This document shows positions 31,059 through 41,146 of a DNA stretch of 64,000 nucleotides, one piece after another (positions within the stretch are counted from its first letter, which is position 1; the number at the start of each line of letters is the position of its first letter). Position numbers and translations under genes: made by a program. Source of the DNA: an uncultured Pseudomonas sp. (GTDB lineage Bacteria; Pseudomonadota; Gammaproteobacteria; Pseudomonadales; Pseudomonadaceae); NCBI RefSeq assembly GCF_913774235.1, contig NZ_CAJYDW010000020.1, positions 1-64,000 on the forward strand, given 5' to 3'. The notes beneath the pieces were generated by a model. It saw only the letters and a list, made by a program, of their open reading frames with translations, was not told the origin of the DNA and searched no databases.

Positions 31059-31079
31059 TCGTCTCCGGTCCGTTCCGAA

Positions 31080-31103
31080 AGGCGCCGCTCTGCGGCGCTT
31101 TTT
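31080..31103 (+). terminator. Terminator after pgi
   Basis: GCGCCGC-TCT-GCGGCGC is followed by TTTTT, with As on the 5' side, so it could act in both directions. Confidence 0.9.
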
Positions 31104-31183
31104 CGTTTTGTCGCCTCGCTGAACCCCGGCAGGGCATCCGCGGCCTAAACTAGGAGCACAACAACACCAAGAAGGAGCCGGCC

Positions 31184-33127
<1,944 letters not shown>

Positions 33128-33210
33128 ACGGCACCCAATGAAGAGCCCCGCATCAGGGAAGATAGGCTGGGTGCCCACGGCTGAGGCTTGGATCGAGCTT
33201 GAATGACACC

Positions 33211-33272
33211 ATCGCGGCCATGGGCCGCTCCTACAGCGGACCCTATCTGTAGGAGCGGCCCATGGCCGCGAT
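33211..33272. repeat. REP-type inverted pair (REPIN) after acs
   Basis: Two arms of 26 nt (33211-33236 and 33247-33272) are perfect reverse complements around a 10-nt loop. The right arm recurs identically at 52374-52399. It lies in the 369-bp gap 33128-33496. That gap also holds an 8-bp long-range dyad (33130-33137 with 33168-33175), a strong hairpin at 33376-33412 and a poly-T stretch near 33478. Confidence 0.85.
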
Positions 33273-33375
33273 CGAAACGTCCGCAGCGGCTAACCGTTGT
33301 GGCTGCGCTAAAGCGGCTGCGGTAGAGGTCCCGGTGGTTGCCCGTGCAAGAGACCCAATGCCGATCACTCAAAGC

Positions 33376-33412
33376 AGAACACCGCGTTCTTTTCGAAGAA
33401 ACGCGGTGTTCT
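33376..33412. terminator. Long hairpin between acs and the DUF2383 gene
   Basis: A 13-bp outer stem (AGAACACCGCGTT) encloses an inner stem closed by TTCG. It lacks an adjacent T run in either direction, so it is a candidate bidirectional transcript end or mRNA-stabilising hairpin between two convergent genes. Confidence 0.45.
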
Positions 33413-33496
33413 CTGTGCTCACCAAGGTAGCTGAAAGCGCAGGGCGAATTGCGCCACAGCTACCACAGGCGAAGCTTTTTTTTACGAGGCTGCTCG

Positions 33497-33949
33497 TTAG
33501 TGGGCGGCCTGCATCCGGTGCTTGAGGTCACGCATGCGATCATGGGTCGCACGGGCCTTTTCCAGCTGGCTGCGCAGGTTGGCCTGGGCATCCGGCGTGG
33601 CATGTTCGTTCACGGCGCGTTCCAGGGCGTGCAGCAGGCGGTCTTCCTGCTCTTCCAGTTCGCTGACGTAGGTGACTTCTTCCTTCTCCTTGCTGGCGAA
33701 GGAAGTTTTGACGTCGGTGTAGTACTTGCGGAAGCTGCCGGCGAAGGTGCCTTGCTCGGCGGGCTTCTCGCCAGCGGCCGAGACCTGGCTGCTCAGGGCG
33801 CTGATGATCTCGGTCTTGCTATGGGCGATCTCGGTGAACAGCGCCTTGAGCTCGGGATTCTTCACTTCGGTGAGGGCATGCTCGTAGAAATTCTTGCCAT
33901 CACGGGCGATCTCGATCAGATCGTTGAGGGTTTCGGTCGTGCTGGTCAT
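33497..33949 (-). CDS. PA2169-family four-helix-bundle protein (DUF2383)
   Basis: The 150-residue, almost wholly helical, charged protein has a DUF2383 core (LNDLIEIARDGKNFYEHAL ... FTEIAHSKTEII). The family is ferritin-like in topology but of unknown function. P. aeruginosa PA2169 is induced under low-oxygen or stress conditions. It is 63 nt downstream of the BON-domain gene on the same strand and is probably co-transcribed with it. Confidence 0.85.
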   Translation of the reverse strand: MTSTTETLNDLIEIARDGKNFYEHALTEVKNPELKALFTEIAHSKTEIISALSSQVSAAGEKPAEQGTFAGSFRKYYTDVKTSFASKEKEEVTYVSELEEQEDRLLHALERAVNEHATPDAQANLRSQLEKARATHDRMRDLKHRMQAAH

Positions 33950-34012
33950 GACGCTTCTCCAGGGTGATGGGCAACGGCAACCCGTCGAGCGGGCTGCCGT
34001 CGGTGTCAGGCG

Positions 34013-34372
34013 TTACTGCGCGGCTTTGAGCGCATCGGCCGAAACGGCCTTGACACCCTTGATGGCCTTGGCTTCTTTGATCGCCAGGTCGCGCTGGGCT
34101 TCGGTAGCCACGGTGCCGGACAGGGAAACGACGCCCTTGTTGGTCTCGACCTTGATGGCAGTACCCTTGATGTGTTCGTCAGCCAGGAAGGACGCCTTGA
34201 CCTTGCTGGTGATCCAGGTGTCGGAGGCGGCTTCTTCGGTCTTGTCCACGGTGTTGTTGGCGGCCAGGGTCATGTTCTGGCTGGTGGCAGCAAAGGCACC
34301 GCCGGCCAGCGGCAGGCTCAGTACGGAAGCGGTGACGGCAGCGAGGGCAAAGGTACCGAAAGTCTTTTTCAT
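34013..34372 (-). CDS. Periplasmic BON-domain protein
   Basis: This 119-residue protein has a signal peptide (about residues 1-28, ...GGAFAA) and a single BON domain (TWITSKVKASFLADEHIKGTAIKVETNKGVVSLSGTV...). BON modules are thought to bind phospholipid; OsmY is the best-known example and is an osmotic stress protein. The ATG at 34370-34372 begins the signal peptide and has GGAG upstream. A candidate envelope-stress promoter is at 34433-34460. Confidence 0.85.
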   Translation of the reverse strand: MKKTFGTFALAAVTASVLSLPLAGGAFAATSQNMTLAANNTVDKTEEAASDTWITSKVKASFLADEHIKGTAIKVETNKGVVSLSGTVATEAQRDLAIKEAKAIKGVKAVSADALKAAQ

Positions 34373-34432
34373 GAGGTGACTCCTGTTTTCCTTGGTTGTA
34401 CTGCGCCCGGTCCTGGCAGCAGCGACTTCCAT

Positions 34433-34460
34433 GTAGAGCGCAACGGTTTCGCCGAATTCC
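34433..34460 (-). promoter_or_regulatory. Candidate AlgU (sigma22)-type promoter for the BON/DUF2383 pair
   Basis: On the minus strand GGAATTC and TCTAC are 16 bp apart, resembling the AlgU/sigmaE consensus GAACTT-N16-TCTGA with mismatches. It is about 60 nt before the BON gene. The rest of the 369-bp gap 34373-34741 is A/T-rich near 34470-34500 and otherwise shows no gene or repeat; an antisense ORF of 69 codons there has no support. Confidence 0.35.
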
Positions 34461-34741
34461 AAAGAGTTTAAAAGACTAATAAAATCAATTATTTAAGTAA
34501 AAACTCCGTTGGCAAGGAGCGGGCAAAATGCAATCCGTCGATAAAATCGCCAGGCAAATTGCACGGTGACGGCCAGCAGCAACCCCGGGCTCTGGCGAGC
34601 GTCTTCCGCCAGACCAAGGACCGGGGACAGGGCGTCGTGATTCGGTATTTTTCTGCCCGGTGAAACCAGAACTGCCGCACGTTTTACAGGTCAATGCTCA
34701 ATTGAACCCGACCCCCATGATCGGGCCTTAGAGGATCCGGG

Positions 34742-37700
34742 ATGCGGCTTCCTTCTCCTGCACGCATTGCCCTGACGTATCTGGTGCTGAGCACCCTTTG
34801 GGTAGTCGGCAGCGATGCCCTGTTGCAGGCGCTGATCGGCGAGGAGGCCAGCCACTATCCCTGGCAGACCTTCAAGGGACTGGGCTTCGTCACTCTGGTG
34901 GCACTGGTGCTCTATGGCCTGATGCAGCGACAGTTCCGCCAGCGCGAGGGCGTCATCTTGGCGCTGGAGGCGCAACGCGCCACCCAGGACTTCATCCAGC
35001 GGCTGACCAATACCGGCGACTGGCAGCTGCTGCCCGATGGCCGCCTGCTCTGTTCCGAACGCACCCTGGTGATGCTGCATCAGCCCAAGGGCAGCGACCC
35101 CTTGGATTTCGCCACCATCGTCGCCTGCGCACGCGCCGATGATCGTGATCACGTGCGCAGCATGCTCGAACGCCTGCTGCACATGCAGGGCCCGCTGAAC
35201 TTCTCCGCGCATTTCGACGACGGTGCGGGCAGTTGGCGCTGGCTCAACTGGCAGAGCGACTTCGACGAGGCCGGCGTCACCCGCGGCGCCCTGGTCGACA
35301 TCACCAGCCACAAGCTGGCCGAGCAGGCCCTGCAGGACAGCCAGCGGCGCTATCGTGAGCTGGTCCAGCACCTGCCGCTGGTGGTGTTCGCCAGCGATCA
35401 TCGCGGCCGCTGGCAATTCCTCAACCCGGCCTGGGAGGCGCTCACCGGCCAGGGCCCGACCCAGCAGCTCAACCAGCCCCTGGACCAGGCCTTCCATCCG
35501 CAGGATGGCGCCCGCCTGCGTCAGCTGGTTGCCGAGTTCGCCGGCGGCCAGCGCCTGCACTGGAGTGGCGTGGTGCGGTTGCGCCTGTCGGTGGAAAGTC
35601 ACCGCTGGATGCAGATGGAACTGCGCGCCGGCCTGGACGGCGAGATCCAGGGCACCCTGACCGACATCCATCACGACTACCAGGCCCAGCAGCTGCAGCA
35701 GGCCCGTAGCGATGTTCTCGACGACCTGTTGACCGGTCTGCCGCTGGCGGAAATCCAGCAGGGGATCGCCCTGCGCCTGGAGCGCATCTATCCGGAGATG
35801 CGCGTCGCCCTGCTGCTGGATGACCAGGGCGAACATTTGCGCGTGGCCGCGGCGCCCAGTCTGCCGCCCGCCTTTCGGGCGGCCCTGGAAAGCGTTCCGC
35901 GGCAACGCCACGACCAGGGCTGCTGTAGTGCCGTCGCCAGCAACGCCCCGGTCTTCACCATCGACATCGAACTGGACCCGGCCTGGCAGCCGCTGTTGCC
36001 GGCCGCCCTGGCCGCCGGTATTCGCGGTGCCTGGGCCTTGCCCTTGCAGGACGAGCAGCAGCGGGCGGTTGGCGCCCTGGGCATCTACTACGGCGAACCG
36101 CGGCTGCCGGAGCCGGAAACCCAGGCGCTGATCACCGAATTCACCCGCCTGGCGGTGCTGGCGATCCGTCAGCAGCGAGTCGTCCAGGCCCAACGCGCCA
36201 GCGAGGCGCGCTATCGCGGCATCTTCGAGCAGGCCTACACCGGCATCATGCTCAGCGACCTGCATGGCCGCTGGCTGAGCGTCAACCACCACTTCTGCCA
36301 GATGCTCGGCTATTCGCAGCCGGAACTCCTGCAGCGCGATGCCGCCTCGGTCACCCACCCCGACGAACGGCCGCTGGGCGCTGCGCTCCGGCAGCAGTTG
36401 GTCGATACCGGCCAGGATCGCTACACCCTGGAGAAGCGCTACCTGCACCGCAACGGCCAGCCGGTCTGGGCCAACGTCACCACCCGGCTGATCCGCGACG
36501 ACCAGGGCGTTCCCCAGTACTTCATCAGCACCGCCCAGGACATCACCCTGCGCAAGCAACAGGAGGAAAGCCTGCGCCAGGCTGCAGCCATGTTCGAGAA
36601 CAGCCGCGACGGCCTGCTGCTGCTGGACGAGCGCCGCTGGATCCTGGCGGTGAATCCGGCCTTCGCCCGCCTGCTGGGCACCCAGGAAGGCACCCTGCTC
36701 GGCCAGCGCCTCGGCCTGCCCAGCGGCGGCCGCCAGGACCAGCGTTTCTACCGCGACCTCTGGCGCACGGTGCGCCGCGAGGGACGCTGGGAAGGCGAAC
36801 TGCTCTGGCCACGACTCGACGGTAGTACCTTCCCGGCCTGGACCGCCATCGACACCCTCTACCCACGGGAAAGACGCCAGTACACCGTCACCGTCAGCGA
36901 TACCTCTCGCCTGCACGAAAGCGAGGCGCGCCTGAGCCATCTGGCCCACCACGACCCCCTTACCGACCTGCCCAATCGCCTGCTGGCCCGTACCCGGCTG
37001 GAACATGCCCTGGCCCTGGCCGAGCCCCAGGAATACCTGGTCGCGGTGCTGGTCCTGGATTTCGATCATTTCCGCACGGTCAACGAAAGCCACGGCCATG
37101 CCCTGGGCGACGAACTGCTGGTGGAGTTCGCCGCGCGGCTGCGGGCCCTGCTCAGCGAAGACATCACCCTGGCGCGGCTCGGCGGCGATGAGTACCTGGT
37201 CATCATCGAGCGCCTCGACCGCCCCGAATTCGCCGCCCAGATCGCCCAGGCGATGCTCGCCAAGCTGGAGCAGCCCTTCCACCTCGGCGACCACGACATC
37301 TATCTGAACGCCAGCATCGGCATCAGCCTCTTTCCCGACGACGGCGCCACCGCCGACGATCTCATGCGCAATGCCGATGCGGCGATGCACCAGGCCAAGG
37401 ACCAGGGTCGCGATACCTTCCGCTTCTATACCCAGGCCCTCACCGAACAGTCGCGGCGCCGTCTCAACCTGGAATCGCGGCTGCGCACGGCGCTCAAGCG
37501 TGGTGACTTCGTCCTGCACTACCAGCCGCTGATGAGCGTGAGCACGGCGCAGACCATCGGCGTGGAAGCCTTGGTCCGCTGGCAGGACCCGGAGCTGGGG
37601 CTGATCCCGCCGGCGGAATTCATTCCCCTGGCCGAAGAGACCGGGCTCATCGTGCCCCTGGGCGATTGGATCATCGAGGCGGCCTGCCAGCAGATGCACG

Positions 37701-38248
37701 ATTGGCTGGAGCGCGGTCTGGAACTGCACACCTTGGCCATCAACATCTCGCCTCGCCAATTCGCCAAGCGCGACCTGGCCAGCACCATCTCCCGGGCCCT
37801 GGCGCGCAGCCGCCTGCCGGCGGAGCACCTGGAGCTGGAGATCACCGAAGGCACCCTGATGGACAACGTCGAGGAAGCGCTGCTCTCGCTCGCGACCCTC
37901 AAGACGCTGGGCGTGCGCATCGCGGTGGACGACTTCGGCACCGGCTATTCCTCGCTGGCCTACCTGCGCCGCTTCCCGCTGGACAAGCTCAAGATCGACC
38001 AGAGCTTCATGCACGAGCTGCGTAGCGACAGCGGCGCCCACAGCAGCCAGGCCATCGCCGCGGCCATCATCGCCTTGGGCCAGGGCCTGGACCTGGACGT
38101 ACTGGCCGAGGGGGTGGAAACCACCGAGCAGTGGGACATCCTGCGCAAGCTGGGCTGCCAACAGTGCCAGGGCTTTCTGTTCAGCCAGCCGCTGCCACCC
38201 CGGGAGTTCGAGGTCTGGTACACCGAGCGCCAGCGGACTCGCGCCTGA
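34742..38248 (+). CDS. Membrane-anchored PAS/GAF/GGDEF/EAL cyclic-di-GMP protein
   Basis: The 1168-residue protein has two N-terminal membrane helices (about 9-30 and 45-62). It then carries a PAS-like region (to about 195), PAS (200-315), GAF (330-480), two PAS domains (485-605 and 610-730), GGDEF (735-900) and EAL (915-1160). The cyclase signature is GGDEY near residue 814, with Phe changed to Tyr and no RxxD inhibitory site. The EAL domain keeps EAL (about 942), NISPRQF, EITE, DDFGTGYSSL, KIDQSF and LAEGVET. Phosphodiesterase activity is therefore likely and cyclase activity uncertain. It appears monocistronic. Confidence 0.9.
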   Translation: MRLPSPARIALTYLVLSTLWVVGSDALLQALIGEEASHYPWQTFKGLGFVTLVALVLYGLMQRQFRQREGVILALEAQRATQDFIQRLTNTGDWQLLPDGRLLCSERTLVMLHQPKGSDPLDFATIVACARADDRDHVRSMLERLLHMQGPLNFSAHFDDGAGSWRWLNWQSDFDEAGVTRGALVDITSHKLAEQALQDSQRRYRELVQHLPLVVFASDHRGRWQFLNPAWEALTGQGPTQQLNQPLDQAFHPQDGARLRQLVAEFAGGQRLHWSGVVRLRLSVESHRWMQMELRAGLDGEIQGTLTDIHHDYQAQQLQQARSDVLDDLLTGLPLAEIQQGIALRLERIYPEMRVALLLDDQGEHLRVAAAPSLPPAFRAALESVPRQRHDQGCCSAVASNAPVFTIDIELDPAWQPLLPAALAAGIRGAWALPLQDEQQRAVGALGIYYGEPRLPEPETQALITEFTRLAVLAIRQQRVVQAQRASEARYRGIFEQAYTGIMLSDLHGRWLSVNHHFCQMLGYSQPELLQRDAASVTHPDERPLGAALRQQLVDTGQDRYTLEKRYLHRNGQPVWANVTTRLIRDDQGVPQYFISTAQDITLRKQQEESLRQAAAMFENSRDGLLLLDERRWILAVNPAFARLLGTQEGTLLGQRLGLPSGGRQDQRFYRDLWRTVRREGRWEGELLWPRLDGSTFPAWTAIDTLYPRERRQYTVTVSDTSRLHESEARLSHLAHHDPLTDLPNRLLARTRLEHALALAEPQEYLVAVLVLDFDHFRTVNESHGHALGDELLVEFAARLRALLSEDITLARLGGDEYLVIIERLDRPEFAAQIAQAMLAKLEQPFHLGDHDIYLNASIGISLFPDDGATADDLMRNADAAMHQAKDQGRDTFRFYTQALTEQSRRRLNLESRLRTALKRGDFVLHYQPLMSVSTAQTIGVEALVRWQDPELGLIPPAEFIPLAEETGLIVPLGDWIIEAACQQMHDWLERGLELHTLAINISPRQFAKRDLASTISRALARSRLPAEHLELEITEGTLMDNVEEALLSLATLKTLGVRIAVDDFGTGYSSLAYLRRFPLDKLKIDQSFMHELRSDSGAHSSQAIAAAIIALGQGLDLDVLAEGVETTEQWDILRKLGCQQCQGFLFSQPLPPREFEVWYTERQRTRA

Positions 38249-38335
38249 AATTAAGCGACGAACTGTCACTGTCCTGCAAACGAAACCGCTCTAGACTCGA
38301 CGTTCCACCTTTCGTCTGTTCCCGAGGGCATCAGC

Positions 38336-38527
38336 ATGAAGATCGTGGTCCGTCCGTTGCGCAAGTCCAGCACCAGTGCCTGGCAGGTCTGTCTCGACAA
38401 GCAAGCCATCACCTTTCTCAGCGAAGCCGACGCCCGTAGTTACGTCGCCACCCTGGAAGCGCGCATCGCCGCGCCCCATCCGCTACCCCTGCGCGAGGCG
38501 GCACCAGCCGCGAGCGTACCGCTCTAG
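38336..38527 (+). CDS. Small conserved-looking hypothetical protein
   Basis: The 63-residue soluble protein has a start with GAGGG 8 nt upstream and a compact composition (KIVVRPL ... WQVCLDKQAITFLSEADARSYVATLEARI). The pattern suggests a beta-hairpin plus helix, reminiscent of short DUF2188-like folds, but I do not recognise a family. Codon use matches the neighbours. It stands alone between the GGDEF/EAL gene and the antiporter, followed by a strong inverted repeat. Confidence 0.65.
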   Translation: MKIVVRPLRKSSTSAWQVCLDKQAITFLSEADARSYVATLEARIAAPHPLPLREAAPAASVPL

Positions 38528-38550
38528 CGGCCTCCACTACTCATACTGAA

Positions 38551-38594
38551 AGTCATCCCGGTGGCCACGATTCAAACGGCCACCGGGTATGACT
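38551..38594. repeat. Long inverted repeat after the small hypothetical gene
   Basis: AGTCAT-CCCGGTGGCC pairs with GGCCACCGGG-T-ATGACT: 16 paired bases with a one-base bulge and an 11-nt loop. No T run follows, so it may be a REP-like element or a factor-dependent transcript end. Confidence 0.6.
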
Positions 38595-38660
38595 CCATGC
38601 CCGCTCCAATGGCCTTTTCGATAGCCGGCTATTAATTATGTAACTTTTGCGCTGTCCACC

Positions 38661-38721
38661 CCATCCTACTTCCAGGCCTCGCGTTCGCGAGGTCTCGCTG
38701 TCTGATGGATCTGGAACGCCC
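38661..38721 (+). promoter_or_regulatory. Structured leader before the Na+/H+ antiporter gene
   Basis: The 60 nt before the start contain a tight hairpin (GCCTCGCG/CGCGAGGT, 38676-38693). TTCCAG (38670-38675) is complementary to CTGGAA (38711-38716), which overlaps the expected ribosome-binding position. CCATC (38661-38665) can pair with GATGG (38704-38708), and this crosses the TTCCAG pairing. A regulated RNA switch is possible. It is not matched to a known class here. Confidence 0.35.
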
Positions 38722-39981
38722 ATGCTCGAACTCGCTGCTGCCTTCATCTGCTTCACCTCCCTGCTGACCTACCTCAACTACCGCTTCGTCGGTCTGCCAC
38801 CCACCATCGGTGTCATGGTCATCGCGCTGATCTTCTCGGTCGGCCTGCAGAGTCTGACCTGGCTGGGCTTTCCCGGCCTGGAACATCGTATCGGCGAACT
38901 GCTCGGACAGATCGACTTCAACGACCTGCTGATGAACTGGATGCTCGGCTTCCTGCTGTTCGCCGGTGCGCTGCACGTCAATCTCAAGGATCTGCGCGAC
39001 TACAAGTGGGCCATCGGTGGCCTGGCTACCCTCGGCGTGGTGATCTCCACGGTGCTGATCGGCTACCTGACCTTCTGGATCTTCGGTTGGCTCGGCTGGC
39101 ACGTCGACCTGCTCTACTGCCTGATCTTCGGCGCCCTGATCTCGCCCACCGACCCCATCGCCGTGCTCGGCATCCTGCGCTCGGCAGGCGCCCCCAAGTC
39201 GCTGGAGACCACCATCGTCGGCGAGGCCCTGTTCAACGACGGCGTAGCCGTGGTGGTCTATTCGGTGCTGCTGGGGGTGATCCAGCTGGGCGAGACGCCT
39301 ACCGTGCATGCCGCGCTCTGGCTGTTCCTCGAAGAAGCCGGTGGCGGCATCCTCTTCGGCCTGGTGATCGGCTTCCTCTGCTACTGGCTGATGCTGAGCA
39401 TCGAGCAGCACCAGATCGAGGTGATGCTGTCCCTGGCGCTGGTGATCGGCGGCTCGACCCTGGCCAGCCACCTGCACGTCTCCGGTCCCATCGCCATGGT
39501 GGTGGCAGGCCTGATCATCGGCAACCTGGGCCGTACCAAGGCCATGAACGACTTCACCCGCCGCTACCTGGATGGCTTCTGGGAGCTGATCGACGAGATC
39601 CTCAACGCCCTGCTGTTCGCCCTGATCGGCATGGAACTGCTGGTGCTGCCGTTCAGCTGGACGCACCTGGGCGCCGCGCTGCTGGTGACCCTGGCGATCC
39701 TCTTCGCTCGCTGGATCAGCGTGGCGCCGGTGGTGCTGCTCAGTCCGCACTGGCGCAACATGACCCGCGGCACGGCGCGCATTCTCACCTGGGGTGCGCT
39801 GCGCGGCGGTGTCTCGGTGGCCCTGGCGCTGAGTCTGCCGGCCGGTCCCGAGCGGGATCTGATCCTGGCGCTGACCTATATCGTGGTGCTGGTGTCCATC
39901 CTCGGCCAGGGCCTGACCATCGGCCGGGTGGTCAAGGGTGTCACCGGTCAGGCGCCGGTCGCCCGCGACGAACACCACTGA
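38722..39981 (+). CDS. Na+/H+ antiporter, CPA1 family
   Basis: The 419-residue protein has about 12 membrane segments. It carries the CPA1 ion-site motif with adjacent Asn-Asp (GEALFNDGVAVVVY) and the preceding SPTDPIAVLG, both characteristic of NhaP/NHE-type sodium-proton exchangers. The C-terminus is short, without an RCK or CNMP regulatory domain. The ATG at 38722 is preferred because the upstream frame is hydrophilic and poorly conserved in character. The ribosome site is weak and lies in a possible RNA structure. A strong terminator follows. Confidence 0.9.
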   Translation: MLELAAAFICFTSLLTYLNYRFVGLPPTIGVMVIALIFSVGLQSLTWLGFPGLEHRIGELLGQIDFNDLLMNWMLGFLLFAGALHVNLKDLRDYKWAIGGLATLGVVISTVLIGYLTFWIFGWLGWHVDLLYCLIFGALISPTDPIAVLGILRSAGAPKSLETTIVGEALFNDGVAVVVYSVLLGVIQLGETPTVHAALWLFLEEAGGGILFGLVIGFLCYWLMLSIEQHQIEVMLSLALVIGGSTLASHLHVSGPIAMVVAGLIIGNLGRTKAMNDFTRRYLDGFWELIDEILNALLFALIGMELLVLPFSWTHLGAALLVTLAILFARWISVAPVVLLSPHWRNMTRGTARILTWGALRGGVSVALALSLPAGPERDLILALTYIVVLVSILGQGLTIGRVVKGVTGQAPVARDEHH

Positions 39982-39994
39982 GGCCCGGAAAGGA

Positions 39995-40020
39995 AAGAAC
40001 CCCGCCGAGGCGGGGTTCTC
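39995..40020 (+). terminator. Terminator between the antiporter gene and speD
   Basis: GAACCCCGCC/GGCGGGGTTC forms a 10-bp stem followed by TCTCTGT. It sits between convergent genes and may serve both. Confidence 0.75.
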
Positions 40021-40038
40021 TGTGACAGGGCGCGGCGC

Positions 40039-40833
40039 TCAGCGCGGCAGGTTGCGCCCGGAGAAGATCTCGCGCATCTCGTGCTTGAGACGCTGGGTGA
40101 TCTGCTGGCGCTGCTCGGCCGAGAGACTGCGGGAGGCGTCGCCGAACAGGTAGTTGTCCAGTTCGAATTCCTTGAGCAGCATCTTGGTGTGGAACAGGTT
40201 GTCCTGGTACACGTTCACGTCGGTCATCTGATAGGCCGCACGGGTGTCTTCGGACAGGTAGTTCTGGATCGAATTGATCTCGTGGTCGATGAAGTGCTTG
40301 CGCCCTTCGATGTCGCGGGTGAAGCCGCGCACCCGGTAGTCCACGGTGACGATGTCCGAGTCGAACTGATGGATCAGGTAGTTCAGGGCCTTGAGCGGGG
40401 AGATCACGCCACAGGTGGAGACGTCGATGTCGACGCGGAAGGTGGCGATGCCGTCGTCCGGATGGATCTCCGGATAGGTGTGCACCGTGATGTGGCTCTT
40501 GTCCAGGTGACCGAGGATGGTCTCGCGCAGCGGACCGGGCGACTCCTCGATCTGGCTCTCGGTCGGCTCGACCGGTTGCTCGGAGATCAGGATGGTCACG
40601 CTGGCGCCCTGGGGATCGTAATCCTGACGCGCGATGTTGAGGATGTTGGCCCCGATGATGTCGACTACGTCGGTCAGGATCTGGGTCAGACGCTCGGCGT
40701 CGTATTCCTCGTCGATGTACTGAACATAGGCCTGTTGATCTTCCGACGTCTCGGCGTAGCAGATGTCGTAGATGTTGAAGCTCAAGGTCTTGGTCAGGTT
40801 ATTGAACCCATGGAGCCTGAGTTTGCTTTTCAC
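40039..40833 (-). CDS. speD: S-adenosylmethionine decarboxylase proenzyme
   Basis: The 264-residue E. coli-type enzyme supplies aminopropyl groups for spermidine. It self-cleaves at the serine of [11 protein letters not shown] to form a pyruvoyl cofactor. [21 protein letters not shown] and [14 protein letters not shown] are conserved. The start is GTG at 40831-40833, which gives the family N-terminus (M)[12 protein letters not shown]; the longer frame upstream has no family support. The speD-osmC-vfr order is typical of Pseudomonas. Confidence 0.94.
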   Translation of the reverse strand: MKSKLRLHGFNNLTKTLSFNIYDICYAETSEDQQAYVQYIDEEYDAERLTQILTDVVDIIGANILNIARQDYDPQGASVTILISEQPVEPTESQIEESPGPLRETILGHLDKSHITVHTYPEIHPDDGIATFRVDIDVSTCGVISPLKALNYLIHQFDSDIVTVDYRVRGFTRDIEGRKHFIDHEINSIQNYLSEDTRAAYQMTDVNVYQDNLFHTKMLLKEFELDNYLFGDASRSLSAEQRQQITQRLKHEMREIFSGRNLPR

Positions 40834-41112
40834 GGTGGTAAAGCTCCCGTCGTGCGGTCTCTGACCGCGGTCCTGAATGCCCGTCAGTTGCGGATTGCGC
40901 AAGCTGCGTAGGGCGGCGAACACCTCTTCGCGATGGCGATTGGCTGTACTTGTCGGGGCCGGGACCCCTTAAGAGCGGCGCATTATGCAGATCGGCAGCG
41001 GCTGGGGCCAGAGTCTGCCGAGGGCAGGTGATGAATTGATGTCGGCCCAGGGCGAGAAGCCGCCATCAAGGCGCTGGCGGACAGCCCGGGCCGGCAGGCG
41101 ACGCTCGTCGTA

Positions 41113-41134
41113 GCGACGCCCGACCGGGCGTCGC
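41113..41134 (-). terminator. GC-rich hairpin after osmC (gap 40834-41146)
   Basis: GCGACGCCC/GGGCGTCGC with a 4-nt loop lies 12 nt past the osmC stop. It has no T run, so intrinsic termination is uncertain. The rest of the 313-bp gap contains small dyads near the speD start (GCGGTC-AGA-GACCGC, about 40855) but no gene that I can support. Confidence 0.5.
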
Positions 41135-41146
41135 GCGCGGGGTGAC

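Noticed and set aside
34485-34694. Small ORF on the minus strand between the BON gene and the GGDEF/EAL gene
   Set aside because: No ribosome site, atypical composition, and an alternative frame of similar length overlaps it, as expected by chance.
34691-38269. Antisense open frame of 1192 codons
   Set aside because: It is the complement of the GGDEF/EAL gene. In GC-rich DNA long antisense frames are common, and its protein is low-complexity Gly/Gln/Ala/Asp without any domain.
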